Part shown: positions 24,129 to 33,076 of the stretch, one piece after another | How positions within the stretch are numbered: the first letter of the stretch is position 1 | Layout of the letters: every line of letters starts with the position of its first letter | Assembly (NCBI RefSeq): GCF_028290435.1 | Contig: NZ_JAQGJV010000004.1 | Location: forward strand, 1 to 55,320 | Length of the DNA: 55,320 bases | Direction of reading: 5' to 3' | Origin: Devosia sp. | Lineage (GTDB): Bacteria; Pseudomonadota; Alphaproteobacteria; Rhizobiales; Devosiaceae | Notes under the pieces: generated by a model | What the model saw: the letters and a program-made list of their open reading frames with translations, nothing else | Databases searched by the model: none | Told to the model about the DNA's origin: nothing | Position numbers and translations under genes: made by a program

Positions 24129-25024
24129 TATTTAGGCTCCCGCAGCAGGCGCAGATAGATCAGCGACAAGGCGCCCACGATCAGCAGCATGGCCACCGAA
24201 ATGGCGCTGCCATAGCCGAGCTTCCCGGTGCCGAAACTCTGCTTGTACATGAAAATGGCCAGGGTCTCGCTCTGCCGTCCCGGCCCGCCGCCGGTCAGCG
24301 CATAGATCAGCGGGAAATAGGTGAAGGTCCAGATGGTGATGAACAGCATGTTCGTCGCGATATGCGGCCGGATGATCGGCAGGATGACCAGCCAGATGCG
24401 CTGGAATGGCGTCGCCCCATCCACCTTGGCGGCTTCCACCACTTCGCGCGACACCGAGTCCAAAGCCGCCGAGAACAGCAGGTAGCTCCACGCGGTGCCC
24501 TTCCAGATATTGGCGATGGTCACCACCGGCAGTGCGAATTCGCTGATGAAATTGACCGGCTTGAAGCCCAGCGGCGTGATGATCAAGTTGTTGATCAGCC
24601 CTGTCTGCGAGGTGGTCGCCGACCACAGGAACGCCGCTACGATATCGGGCAGCAGCCAGCCCAGCATGATGGCGACTTCGATGAAGCTGCGCAGGTTGGA
24701 CTTGGTGGTGCGCAATGTCCCCGCCAGCAGGAAGCCGAGCACGCTCTGGCCTACAATGGCCGAAAAGAAAGTGAAGATGACCGTGGTCCACAACGCATCC
24801 AGGAACCCCTTGCGGGTCCATAGACGCACGTAGTTTTCAAAGCCTACCCAGCTCCAGTTGACCGACTTCCTGCCCACAAGCTCAAGATCGGTGAAGGAGA
24901 AGCTGAAGGCCCAGGCGGTGAAATAGATCAGTGCGGCGAGCAGCAAAAAGGCCGGCAGCATGCCTAGAACCAGCAGCCACACATTGGATGCCAGCCAGGG
25001 ATTGATCTGGTTTTTCATCGCCAT
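24128..25024 (-). CDS. Sugar ABC transporter permease, MalF type
   Basis: Inner-membrane protein of 298 residues with about six spans (first: LLVLGMLPAFLLLAALIYF, residues about 16-34). EAA loop EVVEAAKVDGATPFQRIWLVILP near residue 194. It is the partner of the MalG-type protein encoded directly downstream with a one-base overlap. The 250-bp gap to the binding-protein gene upstream contains a palindromic repeat, which may lower permease expression relative to the binding protein. Confidence 0.92.
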   Translation of the reverse strand: MAMKNQINPWLASNVWLLVLGMLPAFLLLAALIYFTAWAFSFSFTDLELVGRKSVNWSWVGFENYVRLWTRKGFLDALWTTVIFTFFSAIVGQSVLGFLLAGTLRTTKSNLRSFIEVAIMLGWLLPDIVAAFLWSATTSQTGLINNLIITPLGFKPVNFISEFALPVVTIANIWKGTAWSYLLFSAALDSVSREVVEAAKVDGATPFQRIWLVILPIIRPHIATNMLFITIWTFTYFPLIYALTGGGPGRQSETLAIFMYKQSFGTGKLGYGSAISVAMLLIVGALSLIYLRLLREPK

Positions 25025-25074
25025 TCGGCTGGATTTCCTGTTGGTCGCAACATCGTCCGCATACTCGATGCAGT

Positions 25075-25192
25075 CCCCTCCCCCTTGAGGGGAGGGCTAG
25101 GGTGGGGGGAGGCCTCAACAGGAGTGGAGCTGCCGCAAGGCCTCCACTCCATCCTGCAAACCCCCACCCCCAACCCCTCAAGGGGGAGGGGA
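25075..25192. repeat. Intergenic palindromic repeat related to family A
   Basis: The ends CTCCCCCTTGAGGGGAGGG and CAACCCCTCAAGGGGGAGGG, with GGGTGGGGGGAGG and CCCCCACCCCC inside, match the ends of family A (2154-2259, 9722-9830); the centre also contains the inverted pair AGGAGTGGAG/CTCCACTCC. It lies between the binding-protein and MalF-type genes of the mannoside importer. Confidence 0.7.
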
Positions 25193-25274
25193 GCCGCCGC
25201 TCCATATGCATTCAAAACTCCCGTACCGGCGGCGCCGGAGGACCGGACGCCGCCGTGCCGGGAGGGCCTCGGTA

Positions 25275-26597
25275 TTACTGGTAGACTTCGACCGCGTCTG
25301 CGCCGAACTCGTCGACCAGGGCGTCGTGATATTCCTTGACCACGTCATCCACGGAGCCGCCGTCGAGGATATCGGCGGTTGCCTGCTGGATCAGAGCCGA
25401 AACGGTCTGATAGCCGGGGACAGTGTCGCGACCAGTGGTGGTGGCGGCAAGAGCCGTTGCCTTGGCCAGATAGGCGTCAGCGGTATATTCCGGGGATTCC
25501 GAAATATCGGTACGCACACCCATGCGGTGGTTGGCGATGGTCCAGGCTTCGAAGTTGGCTTTGTCGAAGATGGCTTCCACCAGCTTGAACGCGGTATCCT
25601 TGTCGGCGGCCTTTTCGTTCACGCCCACAGCCCAGCCACCCGAAATATTGGTGGTGGCATTGGTGCCCGGATCGCCCGAGCCCGGCCATGGGGTCCAGCC
25701 GACCAGCGCATCGCGCTCTTCGCGGCTCGGCACATTGGCGCCGGTGCAATCCCACAGGCATGCATCTTCCCACGAGCCGGACGCCAAAATGCCGATGGTG
25801 TTATTGGCCATGGCTTCACGCACCGAAGCGCCGATATCGGTGGCATAGTTCAGGTCCGGCGCGGTCAGCTGCTTGCCGACATAGACATCGTGATAAAGCT
25901 GCAGCGTCTTGCGGATGCCTGGGCTGTCGCCGATCCACTTGCCGCTGGTACGGTCGCGCAAGCGATTGCGATCGCCTTCGGGAACATCGGCGCCGAGCAG
26001 CGCCATATAGAAGCCCTGCATCGTGGTCGCTTCGCCCTGCTTGGTGCCGGCGGGAAGCTGGAACGCGTATTCGACGCCGGCGTCCTTGAGCTTCTGGGCC
26101 GCATCGAGCACGTCAGCCCAGCTCTTGGGCTCCCATGGCATGGCAATGCCGGCCTTGGTGAAGTTGGCCTTGTTGTACCACAGCATGCGCACGTCGGTGT
26201 CGGTCGGCAGGGAATAGACCTTGCCATCATAGGAGCCGACTTCGATCAGGCCCTTGAGGTAATACTGATACTGGTCCCACTTCCCAGCCAACTCGTCCAG
26301 CGGGTGCAGATAACCGGCCGAAGCCAGTTCGCTCACCATGAAGCTGTCCATCAGCACCACGTCGGCGGCGGTGCCGGCCGACAGGTCCAGCGCCACGCGC
26401 TGGTCATAGCCCTGGTCGGGCAGCTTGATGGCGTTGACCGTTTCGCCGGTCGCTTTTTCGAAATTGGCGACACCTGGTTCCACCAGGCCCGAGAGCCACG
26501 TGGCATACATAAAGGTGATTTCGGCATGCGCTGGGATAACCGACGCTGCAGCCATGGCCACAGCGGCGACCGTCGCCATTAGATTCCGTTTGAGCAT
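25275..26597 (-). CDS. Sugar ABC transporter substrate-binding protein
   Basis: Periplasmic binding protein of 440 residues from the ATG at 26597, preceded by GAGGAGGAG; a longer frame to 26621 is unlikely. Signal peptide in the first 24 residues (LKRNLMATVAAVAMAAASVI, cleavage after PAHA). MalE/UgpB-type fold features: FEKATGETVNAIKLPDQ, VVLMDSFMVSELASAGYLHPLD, DVRMLWYNKANFTKAGI and GGWAVGVNEKAADKDTAFKLVEA. It delivers sugar to the MalF/MalG permease genes downstream. The first gene of the operon, it faces the LacI-type regulator across about 300 bp that contain two related palindromes. Confidence 0.92.
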   Translation of the reverse strand: MLKRNLMATVAAVAMAAASVIPAHAEITFMYATWLSGLVEPGVANFEKATGETVNAIKLPDQGYDQRVALDLSAGTAADVVLMDSFMVSELASAGYLHPLDELAGKWDQYQYYLKGLIEVGSYDGKVYSLPTDTDVRMLWYNKANFTKAGIAMPWEPKSWADVLDAAQKLKDAGVEYAFQLPAGTKQGEATTMQGFYMALLGADVPEGDRNRLRDRTSGKWIGDSPGIRKTLQLYHDVYVGKQLTAPDLNYATDIGASVREAMANNTIGILASGSWEDACLWDCTGANVPSREERDALVGWTPWPGSGDPGTNATTNISGGWAVGVNEKAADKDTAFKLVEAIFDKANFEAWTIANHRMGVRTDISESPEYTADAYLAKATALAATTTGRDTVPGYQTVSALIQQATADILDGGSVDDVVKEYHDALVDEFGADAVEVYQ

Positions 26598-26683
26598 GAA
26601 CTCCTCCTCAGGTGCTCGCACCGCGACAATGCGCGGCTCTTGCGCCGAACCCTCCTCCGGCGCCGGCAGAGGTAATCATGTTA

Positions 26684-26699
26684 ATTGCAACGTTGCAAT
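26684..26699. promoter_or_regulatory. LacI-family operator, site 1
   Basis: ATTGCAACGTTGCAAT is a perfect 16-bp palindrome with the central CG usual for LacI/PurR-type operators. It lies 85 bp upstream of the binding-protein start and about 195 bp upstream of the lacI-type gene. Binding by the adjacent LacI protein is inferred. Confidence 0.72.
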
Positions 26700-26816
26700 G
26701 GTGACGAGCAAAAAGAGTCGAGCAGCTTTTGTCTTCTGCATTTATTGCTTTTGATATGAACAGGTTAGGGCCTATTCGTCCTGTGAATATCACCCTTTGA
26801 AGGGCGTACCTCATTC

Positions 26817-26829
26817 TGCATCGTTGCAA
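26817..26829. promoter_or_regulatory. LacI-family operator, site 2 (imperfect)
   Basis: TGCATCGTTGCAA shares the CGTTGCAA half and central CG with the perfect palindrome at 26684-26699, but the other half is degenerate. It lies 66 bp before the regulator start and may serve autoregulation or DNA looping. Confidence 0.45.
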
Positions 26830-26894
26830 AATCTTCGCTGTTTTGAATCCTGGTGACAGGGTGTAAAAGACCGCTGGAGACAATCGGACAGACA

Positions 26895-27938
26895 ATGGCT
26901 GGCGGCAAAGACAAAGGCAGCGGAAACGGCGCGGGGGCGATTGGCCAGCGCGCCACGCTGCGCACGATTTCCGAACTGACGGGGCTCAGCCAATCGACGG
27001 TGTCGCTGTCACTGCGCGGCGGCACCGCGCTCAAGGAGGAGACGCGCCGCAAGGTGGCCGAGGCCGCCAAGGCCGTCGGTTATGTGCCCGATCGGGCCGG
27101 TGTGCGCCTGCGGACCGGCAAGACCAATGTCATCGCCCTGGTGCTGGATGGCGGCGACGATTCCATCGATTTTGCCCGTCAGATGATCCAGGGCATCGGC
27201 CAGGCCATTCGGGGCTCGCGCTACCACCTGACAGTGATCCCGGAATTCGTGCGTACCCAATCGGTCGAAACCGTGCGCTACATCCTGGATAACCGCACCG
27301 CCGACGGCGTCATCATCACCCATACGGGGCCGCGCGACCGGCGTGTGCAATTGCTGATGGACGCCAACTTCCCCTTCGTCAGCCATGGCCGCACCGAGTT
27401 CTTCACCCAGCACGCCTATCACGACTTCCATTCCGAAGCCTTTGCCACCGTGGCGGCCGAGCGGCTGGCCTCCAAGGGCTGCAAGCACCTGCTGATGCTG
27501 GTGGGCGACGACAGCACCACCAATCACCACAATATCGTCACCGCCTTCCACCACGCCACCGCCCGGCTGGGCATTGTCGGCACCATCATGGACAGCGCGG
27601 CCCTGCGTGGCGGGCCCGACGAAATCCGCCAGCTTGGCCTCGATATCGCCCGCCGGGCCGACCGGCCGGATGGCATCATCTGCGATAGCGAAATGCGCAC
27701 CCTAGCCCTGATCGGCGGCCTGCAGGATGGCGGCCTGAAGCTCGGGCAGGGCGTCGAGCTGATCTATAAGCAGACCTCGGACATCCTGCCGACGCTGTTC
27801 CCCAGGCTCGACAGCATCGTCGAGGACGTGTTCACCGCCGGCGGGGAACTCACCCGCCTGCTGCTGCGCCGCATCAATGGCGAGGCCCCCGAAACGCTGC
27901 AAACCCTGTTCGAGCCATCGCCGCGCTGGCGCAGCTAG
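26895..27938 (+). CDS. LacI family transcriptional regulator
   Basis: Protein of 347 residues from the ATG at 26895; an in-frame codon at 26853 would extend it but has no better support. N-terminal helix-turn-helix TLRTISELTGLSQSTVSLSLRGG (about 18-40) with the hinge VGYVPDRAGVRLRTGKTN, then a periplasmic-binding-like ligand domain (NVIALVLDGGDDSIDFARQM to the end; ADGVIITHTGPRD, LLMLVGDDSTTNHHN). It is divergent from the alpha-mannosidase/importer operon and probably represses it until a mannoside binds. The gene ends four bases from a convergent gene. Confidence 0.92.
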   Translation: MAGGKDKGSGNGAGAIGQRATLRTISELTGLSQSTVSLSLRGGTALKEETRRKVAEAAKAVGYVPDRAGVRLRTGKTNVIALVLDGGDDSIDFARQMIQGIGQAIRGSRYHLTVIPEFVRTQSVETVRYILDNRTADGVIITHTGPRDRRVQLLMDANFPFVSHGRTEFFTQHAYHDFHSEAFATVAAERLASKGCKHLLMLVGDDSTTNHHNIVTAFHHATARLGIVGTIMDSAALRGGPDEIRQLGLDIARRADRPDGIICDSEMRTLALIGGLQDGGLKLGQGVELIYKQTSDILPTLFPRLDSIVEDVFTAGGELTRLLLRRINGEAPETLQTLFEPSPRWRS

Positions 27939-27942
27939 GCCG

Positions 27943-28611
27943 TCACCCTTCGTGCTTCATCCGGTCCTGCCGTGCGCCTTCAGCCTCGGAGGGCTGTGCG
28001 GACTGGAAGCTGCCGATCGGTATGGCGCCGGCAGGATGATAGACGCTGACGATGACGCCGGTTTTGGAAACCCCGCTTTCCACCAGCTTGAGGGCTCCGG
28101 GTCTTGTGCCCGTCCCGAACAGGCGCTTGCCCGAACCCAGCACGACCGGCAGCGTCAACAGCCGGAATTCGTCGATAAGATTGTGCTCCAGCAAGGTTTG
28201 CAACAACACGCTACTGCCCTGGATCAGCAGATTTGGCCCGTCGCCCTGTTTGAGCTTGGCAATTTCGCCCGGAACATCGCCGGTGACGCGGACGGAATTG
28301 ACCCAGTTCAGCGGTTCGGACGCCGATGAGGTGACGACATATTTGGTCACCCCGTTGAACAGCACCGAGATGGGGTCGTCCTCCAGATAGGGCCAGTGCG
28401 CCGCGAAAATCTCGTAGGTCTTGCGGCCGAGCAACAGGTCGAATGCGTCCCCGAACATGCCACCCATGAACTGCTCCATGGTCTCGTCCCAGAACGTGAC
28501 GGTCCAGCCGCCCTGGGTGAAGCCCCCGGTTGGGTCCTCCGTCGGGCCGCCCGGACCCTGCATCACGCCATCCAGACTGACGAAGGCAGCAGCGATAATT
28601 TTCCTCATCAT
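27943..28611 (-). CDS. RibD C-terminal/dihydrofolate reductase-like protein
   Basis: Protein of 222 residues from the ATG at 28611 (GGAGATCC upstream; the next codon is also ATG). The fold signature is clear: KIIAAAFVSLDGVMQGPGGP at the start, DLLLGRKTYEIFAAHWP near 79, TKYVVTSSASEP, and LLIQGSSVLLQTLLEHNLIDEFRLLTLPVVLGSGKRLF near 130-166. Members (YyaP/YwjB type) bind NADPH but mostly have no assigned reaction. The C-terminus has about 20 extra residues rich in charged and small amino acids. It lies 72 bp downstream of the glycosyltransferase gene. Confidence 0.88.
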   Translation of the reverse strand: MMRKIIAAAFVSLDGVMQGPGGPTEDPTGGFTQGGWTVTFWDETMEQFMGGMFGDAFDLLLGRKTYEIFAAHWPYLEDDPISVLFNGVTKYVVTSSASEPLNWVNSVRVTGDVPGEIAKLKQGDGPNLLIQGSSVLLQTLLEHNLIDEFRLLTLPVVLGSGKRLFGTGTRPGALKLVESGVSKTGVIVSVYHPAGAIPIGSFQSAQPSEAEGARQDRMKHEG

Positions 28612-28683
28612 GGATCTCCGTTCCCTTAAGCACCAAGGACGGCCCGAAGCGCGCCGATCCGACATCAGGGAGCAAAAGGACGC

Positions 28684-30570
28684 TTACTCGGCAGGCCTTG
28701 GATGCTCGGGGTCCTTGGGTATGCCTCCCGTCCGCCTGATCCGCTCTTTTACGCTCAGGCCGGTCTTGCGCACCCTATGCTCGGTCTTGGCCCAATAGAA
28801 CGGCCGGTCCAGCAGTTCATGCAGGGCGCGCAGCGTGGCGATGGCCAGCAGCAGCCAATAGAACGGCAGCAGCAATTGCAGGACCATCAACCGATAGCGT
28901 CGCTGCCGGTGCAAGCCGATCAGGGTCAGCGCCAGGGTGGTGGAATAGCCAAAGCACAGCAGGCCGAGATGCAGCGCTGCCCAGGACCAGCCGAAGCCGC
29001 CGAACAGGAACTGGTTCATCACCGTCTGCACCAACAGCGTCGGCAACAGCGCCGTATGCAGCAGCGGCGATACGATCATCGATAGCACGGTGACCTTGAA
29101 GGCAAACATGGAGCGCCAGCCCATCTCGCGCCGCAGCGTAATCGGATAACGGTTGTGCACGATAAAGGTCTGCATCCAGCCCTTCATCCAGCGCGTGCGC
29201 TGGCCCAGCCAGCTTCGCCACTGCGTCGGGGCTTCCTCCAGCGTGTGCGAGGCGAGCATCGCGGTGCGATAGCCGCTGCGGGCCAGCCGCATGCCCAGGT
29301 CGGCGTCCTCGGTCACGTTGAACGCGTCCCAGCCGCCGATGGCGCGCAGCGCGGCGATGCGGAAGTGGTTGGACGTTCCACCCAGCGGCATCGGCAATTG
29401 CCATTCCGCCAGGGCCGGCAACAGCGCGCCGAACAGTCCCGCATATTCTCCAGCGAACAGGCCCGCCAACCAGTGCTCGTCGGCATTGTCGATGAGCAGT
29501 TCGGCCTGCAGGCATTGCACATCCGGCTGGTCGCGAAACGCTGCTGCGGCCTGCCAGAGCTGGTCGGGGTGCGGCCGGTCCTCGGCGTCGAACACCACCA
29601 CAAAGTCGCCCCGGCACGCCGGCAGTGCAAAACCCAGTGCCTTGGGCTTGGTGCGCGGCGCCGCGTCGGGCACGCAGATTAGCGAAAAACTTCCATCGTC
29701 CGGCAGGCGGCCCACCGCATCGATCGTGGCGCGCGAGCGGTCCTCCACCACGAATTTGATGTCGAGTTTTTCGGGCGGATAATCCAGCGCCCGCAGCGCG
29801 GCGTATAATTGCGGCACCATATGCGCCTCGTCGCGCAGCGGCACCAGCACCGAGTAGACCGGTAGTTCCGCATCGTCGGGCCGCTCCGGCGGCGGTGGCG
29901 GCGCGCCCTCAACCAGCCCGCGCCAGCTTGCCGCCAGCCGCAACACGGCGGGCAGGCCCAGCAGCACCACGCTCAACGGCAACAGCCAGCTCAGCCCGAG
30001 GAACGGCACTATGATGATGATCCCAACCAGCAGCGTCAGCGCCACCACAAAGACGATCCGCACCGGCCGGGTCAGTTCCAGCTGTGCGGTGGCAAACGGC
30101 CAGCGCCGCGCCAGCCCTTGCCGCGCATTGTCGACCAGCGCTTCCGAGCTGGCCTGCACCATATAACCGCGGATCGCCGCCTCGGGCACGAAGCATACCC
30201 GGCTATGCAATTGCGGCCGTTCGCGCAGCCGGGTTCGCAGCGCCAGGATTTCAAAGAAACCGGGGGAAGAGAAGAATACGTCGCGATCGATCAGCCGCAG
30301 CGGCACGGCGCGCGCCCGCGCCAGTTCTGCCAGGGGATAGTGTTCGGCATGACCTGACAGGCCGCGAGGAATCACATCGAAAAAGGCGAAGCCGGCCCAG
30401 TGCGCCGCCCGCCGCATTACCGTGATCTGACCAAGATTGAGCGTATTGGCGCAATAGCTGAGCGGGTCGACCTCACGCTCCAGCGCGCGTTCCAGTACCT
30501 GCTCGGCGGTCAAACCCTGGGAATCGCCCGTGCCCATTACCGCCGCGATGAGGTCCAGTGCATCGGACAT
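28684..30570 (-). CDS. Membrane GT2 glycosyltransferase (cellulose synthase-like)
   Basis: Protein of 628 residues. N-terminal soluble part (about 1-160) resembles the MshEN/GspE N-terminal fold (LGQITVMRRAAHWAGFAFFDV); two membrane spans follow at about 170-210. The catalytic GT2 domain has VYSVLVPLRDEAHMV (near 237), FVVVFDAEDRPHPDQLW (DxD-type motif, near 323), the acceptor/base Asp in NVTEDADLGMRLARSG and the QRTRWMKGWMQT (QxxRW) motif near 462. Four or so C-terminal spans suggest synthesis and passage of a polysaccharide or glycolipid. No partner genes (BcsB-like, exporter) are adjacent. Substrate unknown. Confidence 0.87.
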   Translation of the reverse strand: MSDALDLIAAVMGTGDSQGLTAEQVLERALEREVDPLSYCANTLNLGQITVMRRAAHWAGFAFFDVIPRGLSGHAEHYPLAELARARAVPLRLIDRDVFFSSPGFFEILALRTRLRERPQLHSRVCFVPEAAIRGYMVQASSEALVDNARQGLARRWPFATAQLELTRPVRIVFVVALTLLVGIIIIVPFLGLSWLLPLSVVLLGLPAVLRLAASWRGLVEGAPPPPPERPDDAELPVYSVLVPLRDEAHMVPQLYAALRALDYPPEKLDIKFVVEDRSRATIDAVGRLPDDGSFSLICVPDAAPRTKPKALGFALPACRGDFVVVFDAEDRPHPDQLWQAAAAFRDQPDVQCLQAELLIDNADEHWLAGLFAGEYAGLFGALLPALAEWQLPMPLGGTSNHFRIAALRAIGGWDAFNVTEDADLGMRLARSGYRTAMLASHTLEEAPTQWRSWLGQRTRWMKGWMQTFIVHNRYPITLRREMGWRSMFAFKVTVLSMIVSPLLHTALLPTLLVQTVMNQFLFGGFGWSWAALHLGLLCFGYSTTLALTLIGLHRQRRYRLMVLQLLLPFYWLLLAIATLRALHELLDRPFYWAKTEHRVRKTGLSVKERIRRTGGIPKDPEHPRPAE

Positions 30571-30755
30571 GGCTCAACCGGCCCGACACGAGGTCAATTG
30601 AGTATCGCGGGCAATAGCCCAGTACCCATCGGCCATGCGCACTGTTCGCGCGCGATGCGACGTCCCCAAAAAGATCAACTGGCGCTGCCCCGCCTGTTTT
30701 ACTCTACGGGCATACTGTCATAAATGTACAATTGCGCAAGTGCTTGTAACTAAGC

Positions 30756-30783
30756 AAAAAACCGCCGCCCGATGGGGCAGCGG
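30756..30783 (-). terminator. Terminator of the argD-argF-hslO unit
   Basis: CCGC-C-GCCC (30762-30770) pairs with GGGC-A-GCGG (30774-30783, with one extra G). On the minus strand it is followed by TTTTTT (30761 down to 30756). It lies 25 bp after the hslO stop. Confidence 0.75.
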
Positions 30784-30808
30784 TGCTGACTGTTTTGATG
30801 ATTTAGGC

Positions 30809-31831
30809 TTAGTGCTTGGCGTCGAATTGATGCGGATTGAAGTGGTACGCCGTCGAGCAGAATTCGCACACCACCTCGATCTGGCCATCGACCGCCATTT
30901 CCTCGCGGTCCTCGGGGGTGAAGCTGGTGGCCAGCATGTCCTCGATCCGGTCGGCCGAGCAGGTGCAGCGCTCCACCAGCGTCGTGGGGGTGAACACCCG
31001 CACACCCGTCTCATGATACAGCCGGAACAGCATCCGCTCCGGCGACAGGTCGGGGTCGGCCAGTTCGATATCTTCCAGCGTCATCAGCAGCGTCTTGGCT
31101 TCGTTCCACACATCGGGCTCGACGAAGTCGGGATCGGACATGTCCGGATTGTCGAAGTCGCCATTGCCCGGCAGGTCGGCCATCATCGATTGCCCATGCT
31201 CGGGCAGATGCTGGATCAGCACGCCGCCGGCGCGCCAATGGGGACGGTGATCGCCCTTCTGCATGAATTCGGCAACCGCCAGCCGCACCTTGGTGGGGAT
31301 CTGCTCGGATTGCATGAAATAGGTGTGTGCGACCTCTTCAAGGGATTCCTCCTCGAGCGCCACGATGCCCTGATAGCGCTCCATATCGGCGCCCTGGTCG
31401 ATAGTCATGGCGAGGTGGCCATGGCCGAGCAGCTCGCCCGGCTTGGTCCTGCCCTCCTCGGACGCCTTGAGCAGCGCCTCATGATCGTAGCGCGCATAGC
31501 CGCGGATCCCGTCCGGCGCGTCGAAATCGACCACCAGCAGGTTCACCGGCCCATCCGTATGGGTCTGCATGATGAAGCGGCCATCGAATTTCAGCGACGA
31601 GCCGATCAGCGACGCCAACACCACCGCCTCGCCCAGCAGCCGCGCCACCGGAGCCGGATAGTTATGGCGGCTCAGAATGGTATCGAGCGCCTCGCCCAGC
31701 CGCACCGAGCGGCCGCGGGTATCGAGCTTGTCGAGCGTGAACGGCACGACCGCGTCATCGCCGGTTTCCGGGCGATCGAGGCCGAGGGAACTCATCAGTG
31801 TGTCAGGCATAGCGGTCGCGTCCGTCGTCAT
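30809..31831 (-). CDS. hslO: Hsp33 redox-regulated chaperone
   Basis: Cytosolic holdase of 340 residues, switched on by oxidation. N-terminal Hsp33 fold includes SVRLGEALDTILSRHNYP, FIMQTHTDGPVNLLVVDFDAPDGIRGYARYD. The C-terminal zinc switch is intact: CxC in ERCTCSADRIEDML (near 288-290) and CxxC in VVCEFCSTAYHF (near 323-326). N-terminus is slightly extended (MTTDATAMPDTLM) compared with the E. coli protein, which is usual in alphaproteobacteria. Lies downstream of argF on the same strand; the two are separated by a palindromic repeat. The gene order argD-argF-hslO opposite gcrA is familiar from Hyphomicrobiales. Confidence 0.96.
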   Translation of the reverse strand: MTTDATAMPDTLMSSLGLDRPETGDDAVVPFTLDKLDTRGRSVRLGEALDTILSRHNYPAPVARLLGEAVVLASLIGSSLKFDGRFIMQTHTDGPVNLLVVDFDAPDGIRGYARYDHEALLKASEEGRTKPGELLGHGHLAMTIDQGADMERYQGIVALEEESLEEVAHTYFMQSEQIPTKVRLAVAEFMQKGDHRPHWRAGGVLIQHLPEHGQSMMADLPGNGDFDNPDMSDPDFVEPDVWNEAKTLLMTLEDIELADPDLSPERMLFRLYHETGVRVFTPTTLVERCTCSADRIEDMLATSFTPEDREEMAVDGQIEVVCEFCSTAYHFNPHQFDAKH

Positions 31832-31885
31832 TTGTATTGGTTTCTTTCGGCAGGCCTGGCCTTCCGAAGTCGATCAAACCACAAC

Positions 31886-31967
31886 GTCATTCCCGCGCAA
31901 GCGGGAACCCACTCTGCTTCTGCTGGGGATACCCAGAAGAATGGGTTCCCGCTTGCGCGGGAATGAC
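31886..31967. repeat. GTCATTCCCGC-type palindromic repeat, copy 3 (perfect arms)
   Basis: The arms 31886-31911 and 31942-31967 are exact 26-base reverse complements, beginning GTCATTCCCGCGCAAGCGGG, each arm itself a small hairpin. The element lies between hslO and argF (both minus) and could form a long stem in the operon RNA, lowering or processing the hslO part. Confidence 0.88.
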
Positions 31968-32009
31968 GCTGTGACAGAACAAAGCACGGCAATAGGCCGT
32001 TAGTTTGTT

Positions 32010-32942
32010 CTAGTTTGTTTCAACCCCAAACGCCCAGCACAGGATGGCTTTTTGTGCATGGAGGCGGTTTTCGGCCTCGTCCCACACCACCGATTGAGGA
32101 CCGTCGATCACCTCGTCGGTCACCTCGTCACCGCGATGCGCGGGCAGGTCGTGCATGAACAAGGCGTTCTTGTCCGCCAAGGCCATCAAATTGGTGTTGA
32201 CCTGGTAGGGTTTCAAGACCCGCCGGCGCTCGGCAATATCCACGTCACCCATCGACACCCAGGTGTCGGTGATGACGAGATCGGCGCCCTCGACCGCTTC
32301 GCGCGGGTCCTCGATGAGCGTCACATACTTGCCCGCCCGGCGAATGTCCTGCATCAGGTCTTTTTCCGGGCTGTACTCGTCCGGAACCGCAATGGTCAGG
32401 TGGCATTCGAACACCTCGGCCGCGTTGACCCAGGAATGCAGCACATTGTTGCTATCGCCAACCCAGGCCACCTTGGCGCCCTTGATATTGCCGCGGTGCT
32501 CCTCAAACGTCATCAGGTCCGCCATGATCTGGCAGGGATGCGCGCGACGCGTCAGGCCGTTGATGACCGGCACGGTCGCGGCTTCCGCCAGATCGAGCAG
32601 ATCGGCATGGCTGAGAATGCGGATCATGATCGCATCGACATAGCGGCTGAGCACCTTGGCGGTGTCCGAGAGGGTCTCTTCGCGGCTGAGCTGCATTTCC
32701 TGGCCGGACAGCATGATGGTCTCGCCACCCAACTGGCGCATGCCCACATCGAAGCTGACGCGGGTGCGAGTGGACTGGCGCTCGAAGATCATGGCCAGGA
32801 CCTTGTCCTGCAGCAGCTTGGGCCGGTCGCCATCCTTCAGGCGGGCCTTGAGCGAGCCGGCAGCGGTGAGCATGCCGCGCAATTCATTATAGTCGAAATC
32901 GTCGATCGAAAGAAAATGTCTGGGTGTGCCGGTCGATGTCAT
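32010..32942 (-). CDS. argF: Ornithine carbamoyltransferase
   Basis: Arginine biosynthesis enzyme of 310 residues (carbamoyl phosphate plus ornithine to citrulline), cytosolic. The ATG at 32942 is chosen (AAGGAACC upstream); an ATG at 32966 is also in frame. Carbamoyl phosphate loop [13 protein letters not shown] (near 56), second site [13 protein letters not shown] (near 135), ornithine-binding DTWVSMGD (near 225). The usual FMHCLPAHRG motif reads [10 protein letters not shown]: the catalytic/ornithine-binding Cys is replaced by Asp (codon GAC). Otherwise the protein is a standard anabolic ArgF. Its start is 135 bp after the argD stop on the same strand. Confidence 0.94.
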   Translation of the reverse strand: MTSTGTPRHFLSIDDFDYNELRGMLTAAGSLKARLKDGDRPKLLQDKVLAMIFERQSTRTRVSFDVGMRQLGGETIMLSGQEMQLSREETLSDTAKVLSRYVDAIMIRILSHADLLDLAEAATVPVINGLTRRAHPCQIMADLMTFEEHRGNIKGAKVAWVGDSNNVLHSWVNAAEVFECHLTIAVPDEYSPEKDLMQDIRRAGKYVTLIEDPREAVEGADLVITDTWVSMGDVDIAERRRVLKPYQVNTNLMALADKNALFMHDLPAHRGDEVTDEVIDGPQSVVWDEAENRLHAQKAILCWAFGVETN

Positions 32943-33076
32943 GGGCCGGGTTCCTTTGTGACGCATAGAAAAGCGGGCGGCGCCCCTGTGGGCACCGCAA
33001 TGAATGCTGCCTCCACCTCAGGGTGGAGGAAACAAACCGCGTCGTCGCCGTCCGAAATATTGAGGTGCGTCCTGCA

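Noticed and set aside
30635..31966. 443-codon plus-strand frame opposite hslO
   Set aside because: Shadow of a well-conserved chaperone gene, rich in His/Arg, and it runs through a palindromic repeat.
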